This document shows positions 10,064-18,600 of a stretch of DNA of 18,881 nt, piece by piece; positions within the stretch are counted from its first letter, which is position 1; each line of letters starts with the position of its first letter. The translations under genes were made by a program, and so were the position numbers. The stretch is taken from assembly GCA_900169235.1 (NCBI GenBank), contig FWCC01000374.1, positions 1-18,881 of the forward strand. Reading direction: 5' to 3'. The DNA is from Zarea fungicola (lineage: Eukaryota > Ascomycota > Sordariomycetes > Hypocreales > Cordycipitaceae). The notes beneath the pieces were generated by a model. That model was not told where the DNA came from, ran no database searches, and worked only from the letters and a program-made list of their open reading frames with translations.

Positions 10064-10729
10064 CTAGTGCTCATATTGCTCTTTTTGCAGAATACCAGCA
10101 TTCGTGGGGAAAAGTCTCATGTAGAACCAGCGGGCTGTGTGGTCCGCATTCCAGACGTCAAACTGAACGCCATTCTGGCCCACAGTCCAGTAATTTCCAT
10201 CCGAGATTGCAGTCCAGAATAGATCAAAAACAAGATCCCAAGCCAATTCGTTGGGTCTCATTGCCTGAACTGGCAACACTTCCACAGTCCAGCCACCTGC
10301 CAATTGCCGATGAGTTAAGCCCAGCTCCACAAAGTCGCGAAAGGCATCGGCAATGAGCGCTGCCAACCAGCCGCGTCCATCCGAAGTGGTTGGGAAGATC
10401 CAACTGGACGCATATGTAAGAGCCCAAGCGTTGTCAACCACGACAGAAAACCCCTTGTACAAGATGCGATTCGCGAAATTCTGGCCATCTCGCATGCGCT
10501 TTTGAAGCACAGATCCTGCAGGGTTTCCCTCGTCAATACCCGCGATTTTCGGCAGTTCCTCGCTAGCTAGCTCGTAAAGCTTGATGCCATCTGGCATAGG
10601 TCCAGAATACTGAAGCACCCGTGAACCTTCGGGAAATGCAGACAATTGACTGCTAGAGTTGAGTGAATTGTTCGGGCTACCCAGGCTTGACTGGGCAGCT
10701 AGAGCAGCAAGAAAGAATTTTTGGTGCAT
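10064..10729 (-). CDS. Unrecognised secreted protein, Trp-rich and Cys-free, with a possible Kex2 site
   Basis: I do not recognise the family. A single exon encodes 221 residues from the Met at 10729. An in-frame Met 33 bases further upstream (10762) would add an acidic stretch before the hydrophobic run, so the internal start is preferred because it gives a signal peptide (MHQKFFLAALAAQSSLG). A Ser/Asn-rich stretch follows, then a dibasic LQKR at residues 75-78 that could be a Kex2 cleavage site, leaving a 143-residue C-terminal part. That part contains nine tryptophans and no cysteine, for example VDNAWALTYASSWIF and DVWNADHTARWFYMRLF. Composition suggests a compact folded domain, not a disordered protein. 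A TATA-like element lies about 105 bp upstream, and twin TGACTCA sites about 260 bp upstream. Secretion is inferred from the N terminus only. Confidence 0.62.
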   Translation of the reverse strand: MHQKFFLAALAAQSSLGSPNNSLNSSSQLSAFPEGSRVLQYSGPMPDGIKLYELASEELPKIAGIDEGNPAGSVLQKRMRDGQNFANRILYKGFSVVVDNAWALTYASSWIFPTTSDGRGWLAALIADAFRDFVELGLTHRQLAGGWTVEVLPVQAMRPNELAWDLVFDLFWTAISDGNYWTVGQNGVQFDVWNADHTARWFYMRLFPTNAGILQKEQYEH

Positions 10730-10833
10730 TTCTTCAGAGACGAAATAAGTATTTCGGAACAAATGTGAATGAGTTAAAGCCGATGGGAAGTCTTCACAAG
10801 GGATTGTCTGATTGTGAGGGCAGGAAGTCAGGC

Positions 10834-10840
10834 TTATATA
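10834..10840 (-). promoter_or_regulatory. TATA box (TATATAA on the minus strand)
   Basis: The minus strand reads GAGTATATAAGCC here, about 105 bp before the preferred ATG at 10729. The spacing suits a 5' UTR of roughly 70 bases, which supports transcription of the secreted-protein gene on the minus strand. Confidence 0.5.
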
Positions 10841-10991
10841 CTCGTGTTGAGGGCAAGTTGATACCTAGTCGGCAGATACTTGCACTGCTGAAAGAGCGGA
10901 GAGCCAATTTGTAAGATTATAGTAGCTTACTCTAATACTAAAAGCTGAGGTCTTTATCTAATATGAATATCGCAGTGCAGAGCCGTTGTCA

Positions 10992-11005
10992 TGACTCATG
11001 ACTCA
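10992..11005. promoter_or_regulatory. Two abutting TGACTCA bZIP-type sites
   Basis: TGACTCATGACTCA consists of two head-to-tail copies of TGACTCA with no spacer. TGACTCA is the consensus for Gcn4/Cpc1-type bZIP activators of the amino-acid starvation response in fungi. The pair lies about 263 bp upstream of the secreted-protein start at 10729, beyond its TATA box and in typical promoter range. Confidence 0.5.
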
Positions 11006-11536
11006 TAGCCTGCTGGACCACTCGAACCAATGAAGGCTTGAGCTGTTCCTTGTAGAATGCTATCATTTCCTTATAATAATGTTGAAAGTGTATGGTTTCA
11101 TTTGTTTGGTGAAGTTCTCATGGGGGCCACCCATCGAGTATGCCGCTCTCTTCCCAAATAGAAGGCGACCAGAAGAAGGCTTAAGGTGAGATCTTTTGTG
11201 GCCTCAGGACGTAGTGAATAGAGTGATTGAGACATAGCATAAGGCACAGTCTGGTTCAATATCACTAAGATCCATACATAGAACTACATTTGGCTATACA
11301 GATATGTTTTAGTCACTAGAAAAGGCAGCGTTTCATGTCGTTCACTATACGTAAGTTTAGGGACTTTTGGTGGGTGAGCAGCAGCCAACTCCATTTTGTG
11401 GCCTGTAGCCCATTGTACGTGCTATGATCTAGCTCATTGGTTTCTTGGCTTCCCCTTTGACTTGACGCACCCGCTTGAATGAACCGCCTATAGAACTTCA
11501 TCTTATTATTGCCACCTGCGCAACAAACGTCCCTTT
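11006..11536. other. Intergenic between the two secreted-protein genes, no gene seen
   Basis: The stretch lies between the twin TGACTCA sites and the stop of the cysteine-rich protein gene. It contains only short open frames without family features, including one overlapping the end of the cysteine-rich gene in another frame. It probably holds the distal promoter of the 10064-10729 gene and the 3' UTR of the 11537-11782 gene. Confidence 0.5.
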
Positions 11537-11782
11537 TCAACAAGGATTGACTCGCGACTGTCCGTTTCTATCAACACATTGGACCGAACAAACGGGTTTT
11601 CCCTTGATCAAGTTGCAACCGGTAAGGACTACCGATCCTCCAAGTGCGCTACAGACGAGCTGCTGTGCCACGCATTCGCTTCTGACACGACCGTTGACTA
11701 GGCATGCCCTACCGCCATCAGTGCAGGGAATATCTGCAGCCACGGCAGATAAAAAGAAAGCAAACAGGAATCTTGAATTCAT
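11537..11782 (-). CDS. Small secreted cysteine-rich protein (8 Cys), effector-like candidate
   Basis: A single-exon frame of 81 residues starts with a clear signal peptide: MNSRFLFAFFLSAVAA, with likely cleavage around residues 16-18. The mature part of about 65 residues has eight cysteines at 20, 27, 37, 44, 56, 65, 69 and 81, the last being the C-terminal residue. An even number suggests four disulfides. The spacing C-x6-C-x9-C-x6-C-x11-C-x8-C-x3-C-x11-C has no CC pairs, so it is not a hydrophobin, and it does not match the CFEM spacing. The composition fits secreted effector or antimicrobial-like proteins of fungi, but I recognise no named family and assign no function. It is short, so expression evidence would matter. 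It is head-to-head with the hydrolase gene over 1.5 kb. Confidence 0.65.
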   Translation of the reverse strand: MNSRFLFAFFLSAVAADIPCTDGGRACLVNGRVRSECVAQQLVCSALGGSVVLTGCNLIKGKPVCSVQCVDRNGQSRVNPC

Positions 11783-12661
11783 ATTGATTGGTAATAAAGG
11801 CAGACTTTGTTGGTTTAAAAACTGCTTTCGTATAGGAAATGAATGAGTAACTGATAAATAGACAATGTATGTGTGAAGTGCGTTTGGTTGTGCGAAATAT
11901 GCGTTGTCTTTTTTGGTCCTATCTTTTTATTAAATACCTGGCCTATTATTAAACTAAATGCGTTTTATTGAATGCAATTCCGAATTTAATCTCACGTAAG
12001 ATTTACACGAATGGCTCGTAACGTAAAGGAAGGATCAATTTGGTAGAACCATTAGGTAGCCAATAATGATGCTCTAAATAGAGTATTAGAGTTAGCCAGC
12101 ATTTGTGGATTTTTCCGTGCAGGTATAAGCCGAAATAGAACATGCTTATAACCATGGCTTCTTTTTAAGCCACAGTGGGTCAACTTATTAGGAATCTGTT
12201 GGGCCTTTGAACAATGATCACAATACGGGCATAGTTGAGAGAAAACCCCAGAAGAGAAAACCACTGCTTAGATTCGTCAGCGAAGATTCAAACTATGTAG
12301 ACTGTATGCGGTCTCTTCTTTCCATTATACACTGGCTTATCCCTGTTATTATTCCCTAAACCCCTGGCGGCGAGATTGTAATCCTCGCGTCATTGGTAGA
12401 GCGGATGTAATGCTGCTCTATACTTATTCAAGTTCCAAGATGCTACTAATCGTCTGAGAAATGTTAAGAACCAATAGTATTGGCTCAAATAGGGCCGTTG
12501 TTTAGCGTGACACTAGAGAATCCAGTGGCCCAACTCCGCTTGTGCAATGGACACTGCAGCTTAATTCCGAACCCCAAGGTCATAGCTACCTGCTCGTCCC
12601 TAACAGCGAATCAACATACTAAGCGAAGCACTTGATCGAATTCCGCTGAGCGTACCTGCAC

Positions 12662-12787
12662 ATGCAGGCGGTGTCAGGCGGCGACGAGATTGCCACTATC
12701 AGTCTCGGCAAGCCGCGCGTCGACAGCCTGCTCCGTGTGTTGGGCCGGCTCCATAGATCAGGAGCTTATAACCGCACCGGACCGTAG
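12662..12787 (+). other. Small open frame in a GC-rich island (41 codons), possibly a relic
   Basis: An ATG-to-TAG frame encodes 41 residues including GDEIATISLGKPRVDSLLRV. Its base composition is visibly richer in G and C than the surrounding AT-rich DNA and looks codon-like, which is why it is listed. It has no signal peptide, no recognised motif and a stop five codons upstream of the ATG. It may be a gene remnant, a tiny gene, or chance. Confidence 0.15.
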
Positions 12788-13260
12788 ACGGACTGCTTCT
12801 AGGCGTGTGTTTTCTAAAATATAAGCGTGGAATAGTAGTAGAATGCAATTATACAGGATGGACGGGTCCAGGGCAGCATAGGTTCGGCAACAGTTAGCCC
12901 TGGGGTAGCTTCAGAGGGCCATCAGCAGCAAGCAAGTTGAATGTAAACGCTATGAAATAAAGAGGTGATGGTAGCAAAGGAAAATGTACATTGTTGAAGT
13001 TACTGTATAGTAACTAGGTGGTGAAATGGAAAAAGTTATTGGGCCTCGGAGACCTACAGTTGCTAGCCCCTCTTTGGATGGTCCATGATCTACGGCGCTA
13101 AAACAACGCCAAACACGCCAGAGAGGAGCTCAGCTCATCCAATGCTGTAGATTCTTGAACCATTTTTCATTCATCTCATCTCGTTTCACTGAATCTCCAT
13201 TTGGGGGTGGCTTGATCTGTTTCGCTTTGCTCTTGTCTGGCTTGTCGGCGTAAGTGGATG

Positions 13261-13284
13261 AGTGAGTGAGCGAGCGAGCGAGTC
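13261..13284. repeat. GAGT/GAGC tetranucleotide run
   Basis: Imperfect tandem tetranucleotides, GAGT then GAGC, fill about 24 bp just upstream of the hydrolase start codon at 13295, probably within its 5' UTR. This is low-complexity sequence with no further signal. Confidence 0.6.
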
Positions 13285-13294
13285 TGTGTTTACA

Positions 13295-14681
13295 ATGGTC
13301 AACCTGAGCAGCTTCGCATACTGGACGCAATTCGCATTTCTAGGGAGCAATGGCCATGACTGCTCCTTGTCCGACATAGTCCCTACGCGTGATGTCTTGT
13401 ATGTCGGCGGACAATACAGAAATGTAACTGTACGTACTCGCCCATTCTCACAATCTCCATACAGACACCCAAACTCGCCCATACACTGCTTTTCCTCACC
13501 ATCATGTGTGCATATGGTTAACAAAAGCAGGATAATGCCACCAACACCACCTCCATCGCCATGACAGGCCAAATCTACGTCGAAAAACTCACCCCGCCCC
13601 CGTTCTGCTCATCACACCCATCCCCCAACACACACCACAGCCAGCCGCTCCCCATCATCTTCATCGCCGGCGCGGGCCAGACGGGCACCAACTTTCTCGC
13701 CACACCCGACGGCCGTCCCGGCTGGTCGTCGTACTTTCTCTCCAAGGGCCACACCGTCTACCTCAGCGACCAGCCCTCTCGCGGGCGCTCCTTTTGGCGT
13801 CCCGGTGGCCCAGGCAGCATGGGCACCATAGGCTCGCCCGACAGCGTCGCGGACATCTTCACAGACACGCGGCACAACGGCGGGCAGTGGCCGCAGGCGG
13901 GCTTGCACACGCAGTGGCCGGGGACGACGGGCCGGATGGGCGATCCGGTGTTTGACGGGTTCTACGCGAGCCAGATGCAGCTGCAGACGGACCGGTTCGT
14001 CGGGGAGGAGGAGAATGCGCGTGCGTACGCGGCGCTGGTGGATGTGGTGGGAGCGTGTTTTGTGGTGGCGCACTCGCAGGCTGGTGCATACGGTGCGTCT
14101 CCCTTTTTTTATTATCTGAAAATTGTAAAACTATATTCAAAGCTACACTTTGGAGAAAAAAAGAGCTGGCATTTATGAACAGTATGACTAACCTCGGTAT
14201 AGCCTGGCGAGTCGGCGACATGCGCCCCAACCTCGTCAAGGGCCTCGTCCAGCTCGAGCCCTCTGGTCCCCCCTTTACTCTGCGCCCCCCGTTTGGCACC
14301 GCGCCTGCTTTCGCGTTTGGCCTCACCGACCTCCCCATCGGGTACGACGCCGATCCGGGCGCCAAGGGGGAGAAGTTGCACACCACCGTCCAGCCGGCCG
14401 TCTCGCCGGACCGCGATGAATGCATCATGCAGACGGAGCCGGTGAAGAAAGTCACCAACCTAAGCGGCATCCCCGAGCTGGTGGTGACTGGGGAGGCGTC
14501 GTTCCACGCGCCGTACGACTACTGCACGGTCAAGTACCTGCGGCAGGTGGGCGTGGCGGACGTTGAGCATGCGGACTTGGGGGAGGAGGGGATTCACGGG
14601 AATGGACACATGTTTTTCATGGAGAAGAATAATTTGGAGATTGCAGAGAGGGTGCATGGGTGGATGGAGAGGCATCAGTGA
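13295..14681 (+). CDS. Alpha/beta-hydrolase, Esterase_713-like
   Basis: Serine hydrolase, probably an esterase; the natural substrate cannot be inferred. Three exons, 13295-13429, 13531-14092 and 14203-14681, with introns of 101 and 110 bp (donors GTACGT and GTGCGT; branch GACTAAC in the second), encode 391 residues. The N-terminal RDVLYVGGQY from exon 1 and the strand QIYVEKL in exon 2 match the start of this family. PIIFIAGAGQTGTNF with TPDGRPGW (about 86-110) is the Esterase_713-like oxyanion region. The nucleophile elbow is VAHSQAGAY (Ser227), interrupted right after it by intron 2. LEPSGPPF follows. Glu330 or Asp338 is the candidate acid and GNGHMFF supplies His368. Exon 1 has no clear signal peptide. 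Exon 1 and its splice donor are less certain than the rest. An AATAAA lies 108 bp after the stop. Confidence 0.87.
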
Positions 14682-14788
14682 GGCATGCTTGTAAGAAGAA
14701 TCACGTATATTGCTGGGACATCACTTCAAGGTAATTTGGGCGTGAGAAATTATTGTATATTGTAATGCAGCCTTGTTTGAGCCACAGG

Positions 14789-14794
14789 AATAAA
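14789..14794 (+). terminator. Candidate polyadenylation signal AATAAA
   Basis: A perfect AATAAA lies 108 bases after the hydrolase stop codon, a reasonable 3' UTR distance for a fungal gene. It has not been shown to be used. Confidence 0.35.
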
Positions 14795-14972
14795 GTCATC
14801 GAGGACTTGTTTGTTAAGTGGTACCCGCCGTTTCTTGATATTCCAAATCTAGAGTCGATAAATTCCAAAACCACTACTTTTCATAATACAAAAAGAATAG
14901 CCACCATTCTCATAATGCCAAGAAGGAAAAGAAATAAGATGTATAATATTGGTAGTCCAAGAAGAATGAAAG

Positions 14973-14992
14973 GTGTGTGTGTGTGTGTGTGT
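14973..14992. repeat. (GT)10 microsatellite
   Basis: Ten uninterrupted GT dinucleotides occur between the convergent 3' ends. The run is non-coding and likely length-polymorphic between strains. Confidence 0.9.
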
Positions 14993-15122
14993 AATGAAGA
15001 AAAGAAGGGTTGTATGCTGTATGCATTTGTGTCATCATGTCATAAACTGTTTTGTAATTTCGATCCCTTCCTGTCTTCCCGTCGTCGTCATCTGTATAAA
15101 AAAGAAAGAAAACAAAAGTGAA

Positions 15123-17186
15123 TTATAATCCAAACGCCGTGGCAGGTCGAGCCCCCGAGGATAAACGCAGTGGGGCGCGTCTTTCGACATCGGCAACCAG
15201 CTTCTTGAGGTCTCGCTGATTCGAGTCCAAGACGCGAAAGCACGGCTCGCAGATGCGCAGAAAACAAAAAGTGCAGGCCCATCGATCATTGGCGTCGGCC
15301 TTGTTGCAGGTCTGACAGGTCAATGGGTAGCGGCCATTGGCACGGCGATTCATGGTGCTGTGTTTGTGATAGCACGAATAGTGCGAGTCCTTTAGCTCAC
15401 TGGCAGTAAAGACGCCGTCAGCAGCCAGGCTGGCATTGACATCCAAGTTCTTCATGGTGGGAAAGTAGAGGGCCCTGGGGTCGGGCTCACTCTGCTTGGT
15501 CATTTCGCGGTACAGAGTGCCGTCGCGGCCGCGGTACATGGGCCCCTGTTCGGTCTGGACGATGCGAGGATCGCTGGGAGGGCGGCGCTGCTGTCGGGGT
15601 GTTTGCTCACTGGCGCGCATGGGCGGGCGAGTCGGGCTGACAGAGGAGGCGCGGGACTGATCCGACGGCGCAGAGTCGCTGGTGGTAGGCGTGCGGGCGG
15701 CGGCCAAACTGGGGTTGCTTGAAAATGGGGATGCGCTGAGTGAGATTGGCGGCTTGGGAGCTCCGGCCGGGCTGGCGGTGGTGGCTGGGATAGAAGCACT
15801 GGCCGCATTGGAAGCACTGGCTGTATTGAGAGCGGCGAGAGGGGGGGCACCTGTTGGGGTGGGCTTGCGGCGGATTTCAGTCAACATTGTCAAGGAAGGC
15901 GGAGAGCTCAGTTTCGGAAGCGCAGCACTTGAGGCCGGGGCTGTATTGCTTTCCTTGGTCGGGGGAGGCGGAGGAAGGTCCTTGGTGGTGCTGCCATTGG
16001 AAAATCGATTAGGCGACTCGGGAGAGGACGCAGGCGAGACGGGCTTCTTAAATGTAGAGACACCAAAGGGCGCGCGAGGCTCACCCTTTTGGTACTCGGG
16101 GGTGGGGGGTCGGTTGACGGCGGGCAGGCCAGTGGTGGGCTGGGACTTGAAAGGCGTCATAGACTTGTCCTTGTCCATGGGGTTGGCTGTTGGCTTAGCG
16201 GCACCGTTGGAGGATTTGGAAGCGTCCTTTGTGTGGCCAGGTCGAACATTGCGGCCAGGCAGGCCACCGGCGGGAGGTAGTTTCCGGGGGATGGGCTGAG
16301 TGGGAGCCGCGGTAGTAGAGGGCTCATCTTGAATGGCGGTCGTCGGACGTTGGGTCGAGACGGTAGAGAAGGACATAACGGAGGAGGCGGCGGAAACGGT
16401 TGAGCCATGGCTATGGTCGAGCTTGAGGCCTGAAATTTCGTGACTGTCATTCTGGGGGCGACGGCGCCAAATTTCAGATTTCGAGGGAACGGCAGGTGGG
16501 ATCTGATCCTCGTTGGACGCATCCTTTGCGGGCGGAGGCGGCGGAGGAAGACTTCTATCATGGGTCGGACTAGTAGAACTGGCAACCTTGGTTGTCTCTG
16601 GAACGGCGCGGCCGGGTGGTGATGTGTCGCGGCTTGGGGCCTGGGGTGTGTCTGCATAGGCACTGCTGGTGGATGTGGTGGGAGAGTCGTATGAATGACC
16701 GTAGGCGGAAATCAAACTTGAGATGGAGCCTGTTGGCGACGGCTCAGGAAGTGGCGATGGTTCGGGGAGCGGCGACAGCAGGGTGGTTTTGCTGGGGCCG
16801 CCGCCGACTGGGCGTCTTGGTATGTACATTGGTTTTGAAGGCTGCACAGCCAGTGTGCTCTCGAGAGGAAATGCGCCTGGAACGGGAAGAGGTGGCGATT
16901 TAGCAGGCGGTTGAGGCGGAGTGGACTGTTGACGGCCGGGTAGAGGTTGAGAATGTGGAGGTGGCGGTGGAGGTAGAGGAAAATCGAGGAGGCTCTTTGG
17001 CAGAGGTGGTAGTTGGTGGGATGTCGAGGTGGAAGTCGGTGATGATGAGGTCGAGGTCGAGATCGAGGTCGAGGGCAAGGGTCTCGACTTTGGCGGCGGA
17101 GCGGGAAGTTGGGGCGGAGGAGGCAGGACCTTTGAGAAGCGTGAAGTGCCGCCTTTGGGCTGATTCGCAGAATAGGGCTGGAGCAT
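15123..17186 (-). CDS. Proline/serine-rich protein with C-terminal Cys/His (zinc-finger-like) cluster
   Basis: A single exon of 687 residues with an in-frame TAA two codons before the ATG, which fixes the frame. Residues 1 to about 560 are low-complexity Pro/Ser/Thr/Ala sequence, expected to be disordered. Polyproline tracts at about 21-32, 72-77, 214-219 and 405-409 could bind SH3, WW or profilin-type partners. Conserved-looking islands break it up: MYIPRRPVGGG, SKSEIWRRRP with GLKLDHSHGSTVS, and MYRGRDGTLYREM. The C-terminal cluster has C605-x-H-x-H, then CQTC, CTFC and CEPC (Cys 624, 627, 638, 641, 646, 649), spaced like the core of a ZZ-type or related finger but with the histidines before the cysteines. 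It probably binds zinc and may work as a scaffold. I do not recognise a named gene. The GC-rich compositional bias creates long antisense shadow frames. Confidence 0.82.
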   Translation of the reverse strand: MLQPYSANQPKGGTSRFSKVLPPPPQLPAPPPKSRPLPSTSISTSTSSSPTSTSTSHQLPPLPKSLLDFPLPPPPPPHSQPLPGRQQSTPPQPPAKSPPLPVPGAFPLESTLAVQPSKPMYIPRRPVGGGPSKTTLLSPLPEPSPLPEPSPTGSISSLISAYGHSYDSPTTSTSSAYADTPQAPSRDTSPPGRAVPETTKVASSTSPTHDRSLPPPPPPAKDASNEDQIPPAVPSKSEIWRRRPQNDSHEISGLKLDHSHGSTVSAASSVMSFSTVSTQRPTTAIQDEPSTTAAPTQPIPRKLPPAGGLPGRNVRPGHTKDASKSSNGAAKPTANPMDKDKSMTPFKSQPTTGLPAVNRPPTPEYQKGEPRAPFGVSTFKKPVSPASSPESPNRFSNGSTTKDLPPPPPTKESNTAPASSAALPKLSSPPSLTMLTEIRRKPTPTGAPPLAALNTASASNAASASIPATTASPAGAPKPPISLSASPFSSNPSLAAARTPTTSDSAPSDQSRASSVSPTRPPMRASEQTPRQQRRPPSDPRIVQTEQGPMYRGRDGTLYREMTKQSEPDPRALYFPTMKNLDVNASLAADGVFTASELKDSHYSCYHKHSTMNRRANGRYPLTCQTCNKADANDRWACTFCFLRICEPCFRVLDSNQRDLKKLVADVERRAPLRLSSGARPATAFGL
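17042..17077. repeat. GAGGTC/GAGATC hexamer run inside the proline-rich gene
   Basis: Near-perfect hexamers (GAGGTC, GAGATC) repeat on the plus strand and encode the Ser/Thr alternation SISTSTSS of the minus-strand protein at about residues 40-50. The run is a likely site of length variation. Confidence 0.6.
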
Positions 17187-17880
17187 CTTTTAAGAGAACC
17201 AAGGAGGAGCCGGGGACAGCGCCCGTGTGTGTCGAGGTTCGTATCTGTGGTGCACAGGTAGTGTACAGGTGGTGCGGGCGGCGTTGGTGGCGACTGGTTC
17301 CGCAGCCTTTGTGGTCGGTGGGTGGATGCAAAACGAACCCCCGGGGATAGAAGCTTATTGACTTGCGACACGAAAGGTTGTGCGGATGCAGGGTACAGAT
17401 TGTCGGTGCAGAGTGCGAGCAGGGGATTTTGGAAATGTGAAACGCGAAAGAATTTGGCGGTATCAAGAGGGTGGTGCGGGTGTTGCGGGTGGTGCGATGC
17501 GAGGGTCTGGCGGAGGATGACTTGTCGGCAGGCGTGGATATAAGTGGGTTACTGGGATGACTGTACTCCAAAAAAGAAAGAAATCAAGGAGAAGAGACGA
17601 AACCAAGAAAAGGAGTGTTGCGCGCGTAGGGGAGCGTGACAGAAGGTGTCGAGTTTAAAAGGGCCCCTAGTTGGTGACGAGGCTGCAGGTTTTGGTGATG
17701 TGCATCAGGTTCAGCAGTGGCGGGGGATGGTGTGTTTGTGTGTGGCTGAGGTTTTGGCTGCGTTGGCGCTGGCGTTGACGAGGTTGGTGGGCGTTTGAAT
17801 CCGGGGAAGAATGGAAAGGGAATAAAAAGCTAGACAAGAGTGGCCATGATGAGGAATGGAGGATGGACGAAAGCGGTGGT

Positions 17881-17900
17881 GGGCGGTGATGGGCGGTGAT
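17881..17900. repeat. Tandem GGGCGGTGAT, two copies
   Basis: Two perfect 10-bp copies lie head-to-tail, preceded by a degenerate AAGCGGTGGT copy. They lie about 700 bp upstream of the proline-rich gene, so may belong to its promoter or leader. No factor can be named. Confidence 0.6.
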
Positions 17901-18366
17901 GGAGGCAATGGCATGTGGCGAGTGCATGAATACTGTTGGCGGTGGCGGGCCGCGTTTGCAGTAATTCTGATGATTATCGCGAATTTATTTTACCTCAGTG
18001 TACAGAGTACTCCGCAATTATTTTACCTGCAGTGGTGTTATTCGTTTCCTATTTTTATCACGGTTGCGTCGGAGGCTGGCTTTTCCTTGGAACCGGCGGC
18101 CAGCAGGTGTCTAGCGGGATTTAGCTGCCTCTAGCGGCGTCCGCAGCGCGTTGGTACCTGGAAAAGAGGGCCAGCCCTGCAAATACAGTGGGGACCTGCA
18201 GCATCCAGCATGTCCAGCTGCACTCAGAGGCCTTGTCGCTGCGATGCCTGTGACTGGTCCTGAAGTGGGCTCCGGACTTTGACCTTTGGTGGAGCAGACA
18301 GCAGCAAGTCCAGGTGCTGCAGCCCAGTGTTGCTAGTGACAGCGAGTGACATGCCAAGCATGTTCC

Positions 18367-18391
18367 ACCCGCCTTTATTGGGTGGGCGGGT
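18367..18391. repeat. Inverted repeat ACCCGCC / GGCGGGT
   Basis: Seven-base perfect arms, ACCCGCC at 18367-18373 and GGCGGGT at 18385-18391, enclose an 11-base loop. It could form a hairpin or be a paired GC-box-like binding site. There is no gene close enough to decide which. Confidence 0.5.
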
Positions 18392-18600
18392 ACTTGCACC
18401 GGGTACCTGAAAAACTTGCCTTGATGAATAATTAAACCATGCATAAATTCATCTCGCTATGCAGCCTGATGATGCACACAAATTACGGAGTACAATGGGC
18501 ATGAATGGAGGGACGGATTTTCAAATTCATGGGATTTACCGGTACTTCCGAGATGGCAACATTTACATGATTGCTTCCGGCCATCGCTCGACGCTTGCGC

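Larger units (their letters stand above)
11783..13294. other. 1.5-kb intergenic region between divergent genes
   Basis: The region lies between the cysteine-rich protein start (11782, minus) and the hydrolase start (13295, plus). Bases 11850-12350 look AT-rich with no coding signal. A GC-rich island at about 12650-12800 contains a 41-codon frame (listed separately). From about 13260 a run of GAGT/GAGC tetranucleotides leads into the hydrolase 5' UTR. No transposon ends, tRNA or long repeat could be supported. Confidence 0.5.
14682..15122. other. Convergent 3' intergenic region
   Basis: This holds the 3' flanks of two convergent genes: the hydrolase ending at 14681 and the proline-rich protein ending at 15123. 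It contains AATAAA at 14789-14794 and a GT dinucleotide run. I see no gene in it. Confidence 0.6.

Noticed and set aside
11537..11782. A hydrophobin or CFEM identity for the eight-cysteine protein.
   Set aside because: There are no adjacent Cys pairs as in hydrophobins, and the cysteine spacing does not match CFEM.
12361..12460. A tRNA-like stretch with TTGGTAGAGCGG and a later GTTCCAAG.
   Set aside because: I could not form an acceptor stem or a proper anticodon arm, and the B-box match is poor.
13859..14470. A 203-codon minus-strand frame over the hydrolase.
   Set aside because: It lies antisense to well-supported hydrolase exons and crosses their intron; its Pro/Arg/Ser-rich sequence has no family features.
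5105..14681. A secondary-metabolite gene cluster around the P450.
   Set aside because: No backbone enzyme, transporter or cluster-type transcription factor gene is visible; a P450 and a hydrolase alone are not sufficient.
16712..17571. Minus-strand frames of 219 and 223 codons at the start of the proline-rich gene.
   Set aside because: They overlap the supported 687-residue frame in other phases and have typical low-complexity shadow composition.
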